Positions 1-6,008 of a stretch of 11,407 nt of DNA are shown here, in pieces. The stretch is from assembly GCA_934518555.1 (NCBI GenBank), contig CAKSXW010000063.1, positions 1 to 11,407 of the forward strand, given 5' to 3'. Position 1 is the stretch's first letter; each line of letters begins with the position of its first letter. The DNA is from an uncultured Faecalibacterium sp. (GTDB lineage: Bacteria; Bacillota; Clostridia; Oscillospirales; Ruminococcaceae). The position numbers and the translations under genes were made by a program. The notes below the pieces were generated by a model. The model searched no databases. It was not told the origin of the DNA and was given only the letters and a program-made list of their open reading frames with translations.

Positions 1-152
1 AGAGCCTCCTGGCCCGATGTCAGGTTGTCCACCAGCTGCTGCTGTTCCGCATCCAGCATCCATGCACTGGCTGTCAAGGGCTGGGCCAGAAGTGCCACGC
101 TCAGCACCAGTGCCGCAACCGCTGCTTTCAGCTTTTTTGATTTTTGTCTCAT
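1..152 (-). CDS. Secreted protein, N-terminal part only
   Basis: The visible 50 codons start at ATG (150-152) and run off the left edge, so only the N-terminus is seen. It is a classic Sec signal peptide: a basic start (MRQKSKKLK), a hydrophobic core of about 15 residues rich in Ala, Val and Leu, and a cleavage site after Ala-Ser-Ala at about residue 30. The mature part begins WMLDAEQQQLVDNL, which looks helical and polar. A GTGAGGT ribosome site lies about 10 bases upstream of the ATG, and a good promoter sits at 221-249. The protein is therefore exported to the envelope or outside. No domain can be named from so short a piece. It is transcribed away from the rqcH terminator and forms its own unit. 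Confidence 0.8.
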   Translation of the reverse strand, partial: MRQKSKKLKAAVAALVLSVALLAQPLTASAWMLDAEQQQLVDNLTSGQEA

Positions 153-220
153 CGTGCAATACCTCACTTTCTTGGTGTGTGCTAGTTCCGCATATTTCCA
201 GGTTTTCCCTGGTTAGGTTC

Positions 221-249
221 AATTTACACCCACCTTCCGCAGCTGTCAA
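221..249 (-). promoter_or_regulatory. Promoter of the secreted-protein gene
   Basis: On the minus strand a perfect -35 TTGACA (244-249) is followed after 17 bases by TAAATT (221-226), which matches 4 of 6 in the -10 consensus. Transcription would start near 214, giving a leader of about 60 bases. The leader holds a small hairpin of 5-bp arms (CCAGG/CCTGG, 199-213) with a 5-base loop. The promoter lies inside the 206-base gap 153-358, which otherwise contains only the rqcH terminator. Confidence 0.65.
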
Positions 250-315
250 GACGGTCCGTGGATTTCAGCACAGTGCACGAAAGTCGCTTCCGACAATTCG
301 TCACTTTTCCTAGCA

Positions 316-349
316 AATCAAAAGGCTCCCCACCGTACAGTAGGGAGCC
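316..349 (-). terminator. Rho-independent terminator after rqcH
   Basis: A 7-bp GGCTCCC/GGGAGCC stem (324-330 with 343-349) has a 12-base loop. On the minus strand it is followed by TTTTGATTTG. It begins 10 bases beyond the rqcH stop codon and closes the DUF1858-trmK-nif3-rqcH series. Confidence 0.8.
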
Positions 350-358
350 GAAATGCGT

Positions 359-2125
359 TTATCGTTTTGCAGGAGCCGTTTTCAGCTGCTCCTCCAGCCC
401 ATCCCGGGGAGTGATGTAGACGGTGGTGTACACCTCATACAGCACCATGCCGGGCTTGGCACCGTTGGCCTTCCAGATGTTCTTTACCTCGGTGGTGTCC
501 ACCGCCACCTTGGCTCCGGTGCCGGCCTTGTAGGCACTGGAATAGATGACTGCCAGCTCGGCGGCCTCCTGCCGGGTGGTGTCCGGGATATCCTGGCCGT
601 GGCTCATGACCACCACATGGCTGCCGGGGGCCTTTTGCACATGGAACCACAGGTCCTTGCCCCGGGCGGTGTGGAGGGTGAGCTTGTCGTTCTGGGCGTT
701 GTTGCGGCCCACCAGGATCTCGAAGCCGTCGCTGGAGGTAAACCGCAGGAAATCCGCAGGCTTCTGGCGCTTGTCACGCTGCTTGTAGTACTTCAGGTAG
801 CCCTGGCCCTTCAGCTCTGCCCGGATCTCGTTGAGGGCAGCCTCGCCGGAGGCGGTCTCCACCTCGTAGAGCACCGTTTCCAGGTAGGCGATCTCCTTTT
901 CGCCCTCGGCCAGCAGGTCCACCAGCATCCGGGCGGCAGTCTGCTTCTTCTTATAGTTTTTGAAGAAGTTCTGGGCGTTCTGGCTGGGGCTGAACCGCAG
1001 GTCCAGGGGGATGGTCACCTCATTGCCGTTATCGTACCAGTTGGGCACGGTGATGCTTTTCATGCCCTTTTGGGCCAGGTACAGGTTGGCGGACAGCAGC
1101 TCCCCGTAAAGCCGCAGTTTTTCGCTTTTGCCGCTGGCGGCCAGCTCCTCCTGCCGGGCAGCCTGCTTTCGCAGGGCACGGTCGTACATATTGTGCACCG
1201 CCTTGTGGAGTTCCTTGCTCTTGGTCCGCAGCCGTTCGGCCCGGTCCTTTTCTGCATAGTAGCCCTCCAGCATGGCGTTGAAGGAGGGCCACTGCCGGAT
1301 GGCGTAGTCCGGGCCGTACTGCTGGGGCCGGAAGAAGGTGTACTCCACCGGCTTGCCGTCCGGTGCCGTCACGCTGCAAGGGCAGCCCCCCTGGTCGTGG
1401 AGCTCCTTCAGCTGGTCGATGGCCTCCATCAGCTTCCGCTTTTGCTCATCGGTCAGCTCGTTGGCCGGCAGATGCTCCCCGTCAAAGGCTCGCCAGGCAG
1501 CCTCCCGGCACACCACCGGGCCTACCCCGGCCACGGTCTTGTTCAGGGCGTCTGCCACCGGCAGGTCTCGCTGGCAGGCCGCCGCCACGATGGAGGCAGA
1601 GCTTACCAGCAAAAAATCCGGCCGGGCCGGTTTGGGGGGCGTGGTGTAGGGCAGCCCCGGCAGCAGCTGCCGGATGTCGCTGTCCTCAAAATCCACTCGC
1701 TTCAATGCGTCGATGATCTTGCCGTTCTGCACCAGCACCAGGTTGGAGTAGCGGCCCATGAGCTCGGCGCAGAGGGTGTTCTGTACCAGGTCCCCCATCT
1801 CGTTGGTGCACTGGAAGTCAAAGTACACGATGCGGTCCCCCGGCTCCATCCGCACATCCAGCAGGCGGCCACCGGTCAGGTGCTTCCGCATGAGCATACA
1901 GAAGGAGGGCGGCGTCTCGGGGTTTTCAAAGGTCTCCTGGGTCAGGCAGACCCGGGCAGAGCCGCTGCGTGCCGACAGCAGCAGGGCGTAGGTATCCGTC
2001 CGGGTGCGGAGGGTAATGACCAGCTCGTCCCGGGTAGGTTCAAACAATTTTGCGATCTTGGCATCCGTGAGGGTGGCTTTCAGTTCCGCCGCCGTCAGGG
2101 CCAGAGTTGCGGCATCCAGTGCCAT
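359..2125 (-). CDS. rqcH: Rqc2 homolog RqcH (NFACT family, ribosome quality control)
   Basis: RqcH binds stalled, split 50S subunits carrying peptidyl-tRNA. It recruits tRNA(Ala) to add C-terminal alanine tails that mark the nascent chain for proteolysis. Older annotations call it a fibronectin-binding protein (FbpA). The 588-residue length is normal for the family. Domains seen: NFACT-N at about 1-190, with the conserved ELMGRYSNLVLV (121-132); a helix-hairpin-helix segment LNKTVAGVGP (194-203); a charged coiled-coil arm (about 285-335 and 385-440); and the NFACT-R domain (458-575), with RNNAQND (474-480) and DLWFHVQKAPGSH (491-503). Asp97-Arg98 in EPGDR match the DR pair required for alanine tailing in Bacillus subtilis RqcH, even in numbering, so the protein should be active. 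The ATG is preceded by GAGGTA at a normal distance. The gene follows nif3 after a 143-base gap holding a palindromic repeat, so it may be co-transcribed or have its own weak promoter. Confidence 0.95.
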   Translation of the reverse strand: MALDAATLALTAAELKATLTDAKIAKLFEPTRDELVITLRTRTDTYALLLSARSGSARVCLTQETFENPETPPSFCMLMRKHLTGGRLLDVRMEPGDRIVYFDFQCTNEMGDLVQNTLCAELMGRYSNLVLVQNGKIIDALKRVDFEDSDIRQLLPGLPYTTPPKPARPDFLLVSSASIVAAACQRDLPVADALNKTVAGVGPVVCREAAWRAFDGEHLPANELTDEQKRKLMEAIDQLKELHDQGGCPCSVTAPDGKPVEYTFFRPQQYGPDYAIRQWPSFNAMLEGYYAEKDRAERLRTKSKELHKAVHNMYDRALRKQAARQEELAASGKSEKLRLYGELLSANLYLAQKGMKSITVPNWYDNGNEVTIPLDLRFSPSQNAQNFFKNYKKKQTAARMLVDLLAEGEKEIAYLETVLYEVETASGEAALNEIRAELKGQGYLKYYKQRDKRQKPADFLRFTSSDGFEILVGRNNAQNDKLTLHTARGKDLWFHVQKAPGSHVVVMSHGQDIPDTTRQEAAELAVIYSSAYKAGTGAKVAVDTTEVKNIWKANGAKPGMVLYEVYTTVYITPRDGLEEQLKTAPAKR

Positions 2126-2159
2126 ATATGTTACCTCGTTTTACGAAAAATGCAGCTAT

Positions 2160-2168
2160 ATTTTAGCA
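2160..2168 (-). promoter_or_regulatory. Possible extended -10 promoter for rqcH
   Basis: On the minus strand TGCTAAAAT has the TG-N extended -10 form followed by TAAAAT (5 of 6), about 35 bases upstream of the rqcH ATG. I see no convincing -35 box, because that position falls inside the palindromic repeat at 2169-2255. It is a weak candidate for local transcription of rqcH apart from the upstream operon. Confidence 0.3.
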
Positions 2169-2255
2169 GCCTCGCCCTCTCAGTCTCGCATTTGTGCGAC
2201 AGCTCTCCCAAGGGGAGAGGTGGCACGGCGTTAGCCGTGACGGAGAGGGCGAGGC
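2169..2255. repeat. Palindromic intergenic repeat (cloverleaf-like, copy A)
   Basis: Perfect 13-bp inverted ends (2169-2181 and 2243-2255) enclose three small hairpins: CGCA/TGCG (2187-2198), CTCTCCC/GGGAGAG (2203-2219) and CACGGC/GCCGTG (2224-2239). The folded RNA or DNA would look like a cloverleaf. The right half matches the right half of the element at 4257-4307 nearly base for base (AGCTC, CCC, GGGGAG, TGGCACG, CGTGAC, GAGAGGG in the same order), so both belong to one dispersed family. It encodes no protein. It sits between nif3 and rqcH and could act as a terminator, attenuator or RNA-stabilising element. Confidence 0.8.
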
Positions 2256-2268
2256 CGTTCAGCTTCCC

Positions 2269-3045
2269 TTATAAATAGGTGTAGGGGTCCCGGTCGGCCT
2301 GGCTCACCAGCACCTCCAGCTCCGGCAGAGCGGTGTGCAGGGCCTGGGCCACAGCAGCGGTCACCGGGAACTCGGTGGCATAGTGGCCTGCCGCCACCAG
2401 GGACAACCCCAGCCGCTTGGCGTCCAGGGCGTGGTGGTGGTTGGCCTCCCCGGTCAGCAGACAATCTGCCCCCTGGTCCAGGGCCTCCTGGAACAGGCTG
2501 CCGCCGGAGCCGCTGATGACCGCCAGGCGGCGCACCGGCTTGCCGGTATCGGCGTACTTTACCTGCACCGCCGGGCCATTCTCCGGCTGGTTGCACCGGG
2601 CCCCCAGCAGCTGCTGGGTCCGCCGGGCCAGCTCCGGCACGGTGGTCTCCGGGATGGTGCCCACCCGGCCGCAGCCCTCCGCAAAAGGCTCCGGGTCCTC
2701 CATGCCCAGCAGGGCAGCCAGCACCTCGTTGACGCCGCCCCGGGCAGCGTCCAGGTTGGTGTGCATACAAATAGCAGAAATGCCAGCCTGCACCAGCTGA
2801 TAGGGCACATCTGCCGGGCACAGCTTTTTCAGGGGGTCAAAGATCACCGGGTGGTGGGCCACAATGACCTGGCACTGCTTTGCCGCGGCCTCTGCCACCA
2901 CCTCCGGGGTAATATCCAGGGTCACCAGCACCCGGGCAGCTGTGCCGCCGCAGTCCACCAGCAGGCCCGGGTTATCCCAGTGCTCTGCCAGCTCCAGCGG
3001 TGCCAGGGCCTTCATGGCGTCATAGATCTGTTGTACTGTGGTCAT
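2269..3045 (-). CDS. Nif3-like dinuclear metal protein (YqfO family)
   Basis: This is a member of the Nif3/YqfO family (often labelled GTP cyclohydrolase I type 2), a cytosolic protein with a two-metal site whose physiological substrate is still unsettled. Every family landmark is present: AEHWDNPGLLV (20-30), AHHP with His64 and His65, MHTNLDAARGGVNE with Asp99 (94-107), GEANHHHALDA (199-209), and GHYATE with His221 and Glu225. The histidines, Asp99 and Glu225 are the expected metal ligands. At 258 residues it is the short form without the PII-like insert found in some Firmicutes. The ATG (3043-3045) lies 3 bases after the trmK stop, with AGGAGGGGG (3054-3062) inside the end of trmK, so translation is coupled. 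Pairing with trmK is the usual Firmicutes arrangement (yqfN-yqfO). Confidence 0.93.
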   Translation of the reverse strand: MTTVQQIYDAMKALAPLELAEHWDNPGLLVDCGGTAARVLVTLDITPEVVAEAAAKQCQVIVAHHPVIFDPLKKLCPADVPYQLVQAGISAICMHTNLDAARGGVNEVLAALLGMEDPEPFAEGCGRVGTIPETTVPELARRTQQLLGARCNQPENGPAVQVKYADTGKPVRRLAVISGSGGSLFQEALDQGADCLLTGEANHHHALDAKRLGLSLVAAGHYATEFPVTAAVAQALHTALPELEVLVSQADRDPYTYL

Positions 3046-3048
3046 GGT

Positions 3049-3708
3049 TCAGTCCCCCTCCTGCAAGATCCGGTCCATCTCCTGTGCCAGAGGAGTGCCG
3101 TCCGGCACCCCCAGCCGCATCCGGGGCAGCTTGGCTCGCTGCCAGGCGGCGTAGCCTGCCCCCTCCGGCCAGCTGCCGGTATCCCCCAGCAGGCACTGGG
3201 CAAAGGTGGGCTGCCGCACCTGGCCGGTGTACTCAGCAGCCATTACGGCGTACCAGCGTCCGGCTGCCTGCACCGGGCGGTCGGCCACCAGGGTAAAGCC
3301 CTTCTGCCACAGCCACCGCCGCAGCTCGGCGTGACGGGTGGCAGGGATCATGATCACCCGGGGGCCCTGGGGGCAGAACACCCAGGGAGCCTTTTCCAAA
3401 ATCTCCCAGGTGGTCTGGGCCGATACTCCAGCCAGCACGATGGTGCCCACCTCCCCGGGAGACAACACAGAAAGACCGTCGCCGAGCCTCAGCTCAGCAC
3501 GGTCTTGGCAATGGGCATTTTCCAGCGTCTGTTTTGCTTTGGCCAGGGGGCCGGGGCGCAGGTCTGCCCCGATCACCTTGGGGTACCTGCCCGAGGCCGC
3601 CAGCACCGCTGTCAGCTTGCCGTGGTCGCAGCCGATGTCTGCCACCGGCTGCCCCGGCCGCACCAGCTGGGCCGCAGCAGTCAGACGTGCATCCAGTGTA
3701 GGCAGCAA
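3049..3708 (-). CDS. trmK: TrmK-like tRNA (adenine22-N1)-methyltransferase, divergent
   Basis: The family methylates N1 of A22 in the tRNA D-arm using S-adenosylmethionine. The N-terminal half is a Rossmann methyltransferase: VADIGCDHGKL (22-32) is the SAM motif, ADLRPGPLAKAK follows it, and LGDGLSVLSPGEV (about 75-87) is typical of TrmK. The family's AGMGG loop, however, is replaced here by AGVSA (about 93-97), and the following L-Q-P-N segment reads MIPAT, so the active-site region has drifted. The 219-residue length is close to normal. The start is TTG at 3706-3708: it overlaps the neighbourhood of the upstream stop (TAAGTTG) and is served by AAGAAGG (3715-3721); no in-frame ATG lies nearby. 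Operon context with nif3 supports the assignment, but activity on A22 cannot be assumed. Confidence 0.8.
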   Translation of the reverse strand: MLPTLDARLTAAAQLVRPGQPVADIGCDHGKLTAVLAASGRYPKVIGADLRPGPLAKAKQTLENAHCQDRAELRLGDGLSVLSPGEVGTIVLAGVSAQTTWEILEKAPWVFCPQGPRVIMIPATRHAELRRWLWQKGFTLVADRPVQAAGRWYAVMAAEYTGQVRQPTFAQCLLGDTGSWPEGAGYAAWQRAKLPRMRLGVPDGTPLAQEMDRILQEGD

Positions 3709-3709
3709 C

Positions 3710-3964
3710 TTAGGCCTTCTTTGCGCCCAGGTGCTGGTTGAGCTTTGCGATCAGCTCATCGCAGTCCACACCGTGGACAGCGCAGGCCTCCTCCAGGCTC
3801 TCCCCACGGGAGGCAGGGCAGCCCAGGCAGTGCATACCGATCTCCATAAAGTAGGGAGCGGTGGTCTGGTCCATATCCAGGATGTCCCCGATGATGGTCT
3901 CACGGGTCACCTGCTTGGGGGCGTCCTTTTCCTCTTTTTTGAGCATATTGAAAATATCAAACAT
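3710..3964 (-). CDS. DUF1858 domain protein, small CxxC cysteine protein
   Basis: An 84-residue cytosolic protein made of one DUF1858 domain after a short charged leader (KKEEKDAPKQ). The domain signature is complete: TIIGDILDMD (23-32), TAPYFMEIGMHCLGCP (35-50) and GESLEEACAVHGVDCDEL (54-71). Cys46 and Cys49 form the CxxC pair, with further cysteines at 61 and 68. The domain also occurs at the N-terminus of ScdA-type iron-sulfur repair proteins and in hybrid-cluster-associated disulfide proteins, so a redox or metal role is plausible but unproven. The ATG (3962-3964) is preceded by AAAGGAAAG. It is the first gene of the series and directly follows the promoter at 4009-4037; trmK begins one base after its stop codon. 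Met7 is a possible alternative start but has no ribosome site. Confidence 0.9.
   Translation of the reverse strand: MFDIFNMLKKEEKDAPKQVTRETIIGDILDMDQTTAPYFMEIGMHCLGCPASRGESLEEACAVHGVDCDELIAKLNQHLGAKKA
3715..3721 (-). promoter_or_regulatory. Ribosome site that sets the trmK TTG start
   Basis: The minus-strand sequence AAGAAGG lies in the last codons of the DUF1858 gene, 6 bases upstream of the TTG used by trmK. With the upstream stop codon between them (TAAGTTG), ribosomes finishing the first gene can restart directly. No ATG in the right frame exists in this stretch, which is why the TTG is chosen. Confidence 0.6.
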
Positions 3965-4008
3965 GATAGCTTTCCTTTCTGTTGACAGATGGGTTGGATT
4001 ACGTTCTT

Positions 4009-4037
4009 ACTATACCCAAACCGGGGCCGTTTTGCAA
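4009..4037 (-). promoter_or_regulatory. Promoter of the DUF1858-trmK-nif3 operon
   Basis: TTGCAA (4032-4037, 4 of 6) and TATAGT (4009-4014, 5 of 6) are separated by exactly 17 bases on the minus strand. The start would be near 4002, giving a leader of about 38 bases before the ATG at 3964. It occupies the right-hand start of the 346-base gene-free stretch 3965-4310; the rest of that stretch is palindromic repeats. Confidence 0.65.
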
Positions 4038-4065
4038 GAGTCTTGTGGAAATCCGCTCACCACTG

Positions 4066-4179
4066 AAGCCTTCACCCCTTGGGGGGAAGGTGGCGCACAG
4101 CGCCGGATGAGGGGTAATTCCGGCAGCAGCGCCCTCATCAGTCACCTGCGGTGACAGCTTCCCCCGGCCGGGGGAAGCC
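4066..4179. repeat. Palindromic repeat half-units, copy B
   Basis: Two hairpin-rich half-units of the same family as 2169-2255. The first (4069-4113) has a CCTTC-rich stem folding onto GGGGGAAGG, then GGCGC/GCGCC (4092-4104), and ends GATGAGGG. The second (4132-4179) begins CCCTCATC, the exact complement of that end, then carries GTCACC/GGTGAC (4141-4155) and a 9-bp GCTTCCCCC/GGGGGAAGC stem (4157-4178). An unrelated 18-base piece lies between them. This part lies upstream of the DUF1858 promoter and contains no ORF with coding character. Confidence 0.75.
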
Positions 4180-4307
4180 AACCCTCTCAGGCTCACTGCG
4201 TTCGCCAGCTCCCCCGAAGGGGGAGCTTTATGGGCACTGACCGAAAGCTGCATAAAAGCTCCCCCTTCGGGGGAGCTGGCACGCCGTCAGGCGTGACTGA
4301 GAGGGTT
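4180..4307. repeat. Long inverted repeat of the same family, copy C
   Basis: Two half-units face each other and make an imperfect palindrome with arms of about 55 bases (4180-4232 and 4251-4307) around an 18-base centre. The ends AACCCTCTCAG and CTGAGAGGGTT (4180-4190, 4297-4307) are perfect complements. Each arm holds its own hairpin of AGCTCCCCC/GGGGGAGCT (4207-4227 and 4257-4277), and the right arm adds CACGCC/GGCGTG (4280-4295). It begins 4 bases beyond the yitT stop codon, so on the minus strand it may serve as the transcript end of yitT. No transposase or coding frame is present. Confidence 0.85.
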
Positions 4308-4310
4308 CCC

Positions 4311-5189
4311 TCACTCCTCCGCCTGGTAATCCTTTTCCAGAGAGAAGCCCCGGCCGCTGACCTCGGTAACATGGCTCACGATCATAAAGCTGGTGGGGTC
4401 GATGGCGTGGACCACCTTTTCCAGCCGGGGCAGCTGCCGATTGGAGATGACGCTCAGCAGCACCGCCTCCGGCTCACGCAGGTAGCCGCCCTCGCCGTGG
4501 AGGATGGTCACGCCCCGGTCCAGATACTCAAAAATGGCCTTGCAGATCTCGTCGGACTTGGAGCTGATGATCTTTACCTCCGTCCGGGTGGTGCCCAGCA
4601 TCAGCACCTTATCCAGCACGATGGTGTAGATGATGGCCAGCACCACGCCATAAAGGGACTGCTGCACCGGGCTGAAGGCAGCCTGGGCTGCCAGGATGAT
4701 CACGTCAAAGGTCATCATGGTGGCAGACACCGGCAGGTGGAACCACTTGTTCAGCACCAAGGGGGGGATGTCCATGCCGCCGGTGGAGGCACCGGAGCGG
4801 ATGGTGATGCCCAGGGAGATGCCGATGCCAAAGCCTGCAAACACGGTGTTCAGCACCAGGTCATCCGTCAGCACCATGCCCCCCAGCAGCCGCTCCCACA
4901 GAGCCATAAAAATGGGGCTCAGCAGAGTGCTGGCCAGGGTGTTCAGGGCAAAGCGGCGGCCCAGCACCAGGCGGCCCAGCAGCAGCATCCCCACGTTGAC
5001 CACGAACAGCACCGACGACACCGGCAGGCCGCTGAGCTTGTTCACCGCCAGGGAAATGCCGGTGGCACCGCCGGTGATGAGGCCGGAGGGCATCAGGAAC
5101 AGCACCACCGTCAACGCATACAGGGCGTTGCCCACCACGATGGACAGGGCATTGAACACTTGTTGCTGCTTATGTGAAAATTGAATCAT
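4311..5189 (-). CDS. YitT family membrane protein (DUF161 + DUF2179)
   Basis: An integral inner-membrane protein of 292 residues with the standard YitT plan. The N-terminal two thirds (about 10-195) contain five to six hydrophobic helices, with the signature loops GLITGGATGIS (36-46) and SGASTGGMDI (132-141), which look like two related repeats. The C-terminal soluble DUF2179 domain (about 203-280) carries EYLDRGVTILHGEGGY (221-236) and a hydrophobic core resembling a PII/ACT-like fold. Family members are widespread in Firmicutes and are suspected transporters; no substrate is established. The ATG (5187-5189) has AAAAGGATG upstream at a normal distance. The gene is a single-gene unit: its promoter (5223-5251) lies in the terminator of the upstream PII-like unit, and the long palindrome 4180-4307 follows its stop. 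Confidence 0.93.
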   Translation of the reverse strand: MIQFSHKQQQVFNALSIVVGNALYALTVVLFLMPSGLITGGATGISLAVNKLSGLPVSSVLFVVNVGMLLLGRLVLGRRFALNTLASTLLSPIFMALWERLLGGMVLTDDLVLNTVFAGFGIGISLGITIRSGASTGGMDIPPLVLNKWFHLPVSATMMTFDVIILAAQAAFSPVQQSLYGVVLAIIYTIVLDKVLMLGTTRTEVKIISSKSDEICKAIFEYLDRGVTILHGEGGYLREPEAVLLSVISNRQLPRLEKVVHAIDPTSFMIVSHVTEVSGRGFSLEKDYQAEE

Positions 5190-5222
5190 GTCTTACATCC
5201 TTTTCTTGCAATTCTTTCTTCT

Positions 5223-5251
5223 ATGATAACGAAAAGATCCGCATTTATCAA
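5223..5251 (-). promoter_or_regulatory. yitT promoter, overlapping a terminator
   Basis: TTGATA (5246-5251, 5 of 6) and TATCAT (5223-5228, 5 of 6) are separated by exactly 17 bases on the minus strand. The start would be near 5216, so the leader is about 27 bases. The -35 box lies at the base of the loop and in the distal arm of the terminator hairpin 5236-5274, so promoter and terminator share DNA. Confidence 0.7.
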
Positions 5252-5274
5252 GCCTTGGGCCATAAATGCGGATC
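5231..5274 (-). terminator. Terminator after the PII-like gene
   Basis: A perfect 13-bp stem (5236-5248 with 5262-5274, GATCCGCATTTAT and its complement) closes a 13-base loop that can form three more pairs. On the minus strand it is followed by TTTTCG. It lies 22 bases after the PII-like stop codon and ends the DUF1538/PII-like unit. Confidence 0.8.
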
Positions 5275-5295
5275 CGGATGCAATTTTTGAGGGTG

Positions 5296-5994
5296 TTACA
5301 GGGCCGTTTCCGGCTGAGGGTCCTCCTCCTCGGTGAGCCGCAGGCCAGCGGTGTCGGTCACCGGCAACGAGAACACGATGGCTCCGGCCTTGGGGTTTGC
5401 CCCCTCCATAATGGCCTTCATGAGGGTGTTTTTCTGGGAGGTGCGGCTGACGATGAGCACCAGCTCCTTCTCGTTTACCAGCTCCATGCCCAGGAAGGGG
5501 GCCGCCCCCTCCATGCCGGTGCCCTTTGCGTGGATCACCGTGCCGCCTCCGGCTCCGGCGGTGCGGGCGGCGTCCATGATGGAGCCGGTATAGCCCTGGT
5601 TTGCCACCACCAGCAGCAGTTCGTAACGGGTATCCTTCAAGGTGCTCTCCTCCTTCCAGGTAAGGGACTGATGCTCTGTTAAGAACATCAGTGCCCGTTT
5701 GCCGCCGATGCTGCTCAGCGGTACGATGAACGCAATGCCGGTGCCCGGCACGTCAATCTGCATTTTACGGCGCAGGTCCTTCTGGATGGCTTTCCAGCTT
5801 TCGGCGGTGACCACCGCCAGCAGCACCGCTTTTTCGGTCTTTTCCAGCCCCAGGGTGGAAAGGGTCTCCTGCACGGCAGTGCCGGAACCCACAGTACGCA
5901 TACTTACCGTTACGCCGTGGCTCCGGTACAGCTGCAAAAAGCCGTCGGTGGAGCGGCGGTGGGTAATGGTGATCATCAAAAACAAACTGCTCAC
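5296..5994 (-). CDS. Protein with two PII-like halves, partner of DUF1538
   Basis: A 232-residue cytosolic protein related to the PII (GlnB) signalling fold but duplicated. Half one (about 3-98) runs LFLMITITHRRS to VPGTGIAFIVPLSSIGG (82-98). Half two (about 123-216) runs RYELLLVVANQGY (123-135), MDAARTAGAGGGTVIHAKG (140-158), KELVLIVSR (176-184) and AGAIVFSLPV (203-212). The T-loop region after HAKGTG is short, and there is no canonical uridylylated tyrosine. Nucleotide binding is possible but not shown. Proteins of this kind are usually found beside DUF1538 genes and are annotated as P-II family regulators, so regulation of the transporter is the likely job. The start is GTG at 5992-5994, served by AAAGGAGG (6001-6008); the first in-frame ATG (codon 7) is too far from that site. 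It begins 12 bases after the DUF1538 stop, so the two are coupled. Confidence 0.8.
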   Translation of the reverse strand: MSSLFLMITITHRRSTDGFLQLYRSHGVTVSMRTVGSGTAVQETLSTLGLEKTEKAVLLAVVTAESWKAIQKDLRRKMQIDVPGTGIAFIVPLSSIGGKRALMFLTEHQSLTWKEESTLKDTRYELLLVVANQGYTGSIMDAARTAGAGGGTVIHAKGTGMEGAAPFLGMELVNEKELVLIVSRTSQKNTLMKAIMEGANPKAGAIVFSLPVTDTAGLRLTEEEDPQPETAL

Positions 5995-6000
5995 AGTCTG

Positions 6001-6008
6001 CCTCCTTT
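6001..6008 (-). promoter_or_regulatory. Ribosome site that sets the PII-like GTG start
   Basis: AAAGGAGG on the minus strand overlaps the TAA stop of the DUF1538 gene (6007-6009) and lies 6 bases before GTG at 5994. The spacing is ideal for the GTG and too long for the ATG at codon 7, so the longer protein is preferred and translation is coupled to DUF1538. Confidence 0.75.

Noticed and set aside
353..2278. 641-codon open frame on the plus strand opposite rqcH
   Set aside because: It is a frame shadow of a high-GC gene: rich in His, Gly, Leu and Gln, no recognisable domain, no ribosome site, and the opposite strand carries a full NFACT protein.
2335..3741. 468-codon plus-strand frame across nif3 and trmK
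   Set aside because: It spans two real genes of the other strand and their junction, with antisense-type composition.
3999..4253. 84-codon minus-strand frame across the palindromic repeats
   Set aside because: It consists of repeat DNA and operon promoter sequence, and has no ribosome site.
4066..4307. CRISPR array in the repeat cluster
   Set aside because: The units are palindromic, unequal in spacing and have no regular unique spacers; no cas genes are present.
4230..5177. 315-codon plus-strand frame opposite yitT, His- and Gln-rich
   Set aside because: Antisense shadow of membrane-helix codons; its start lies in the palindromic repeat.
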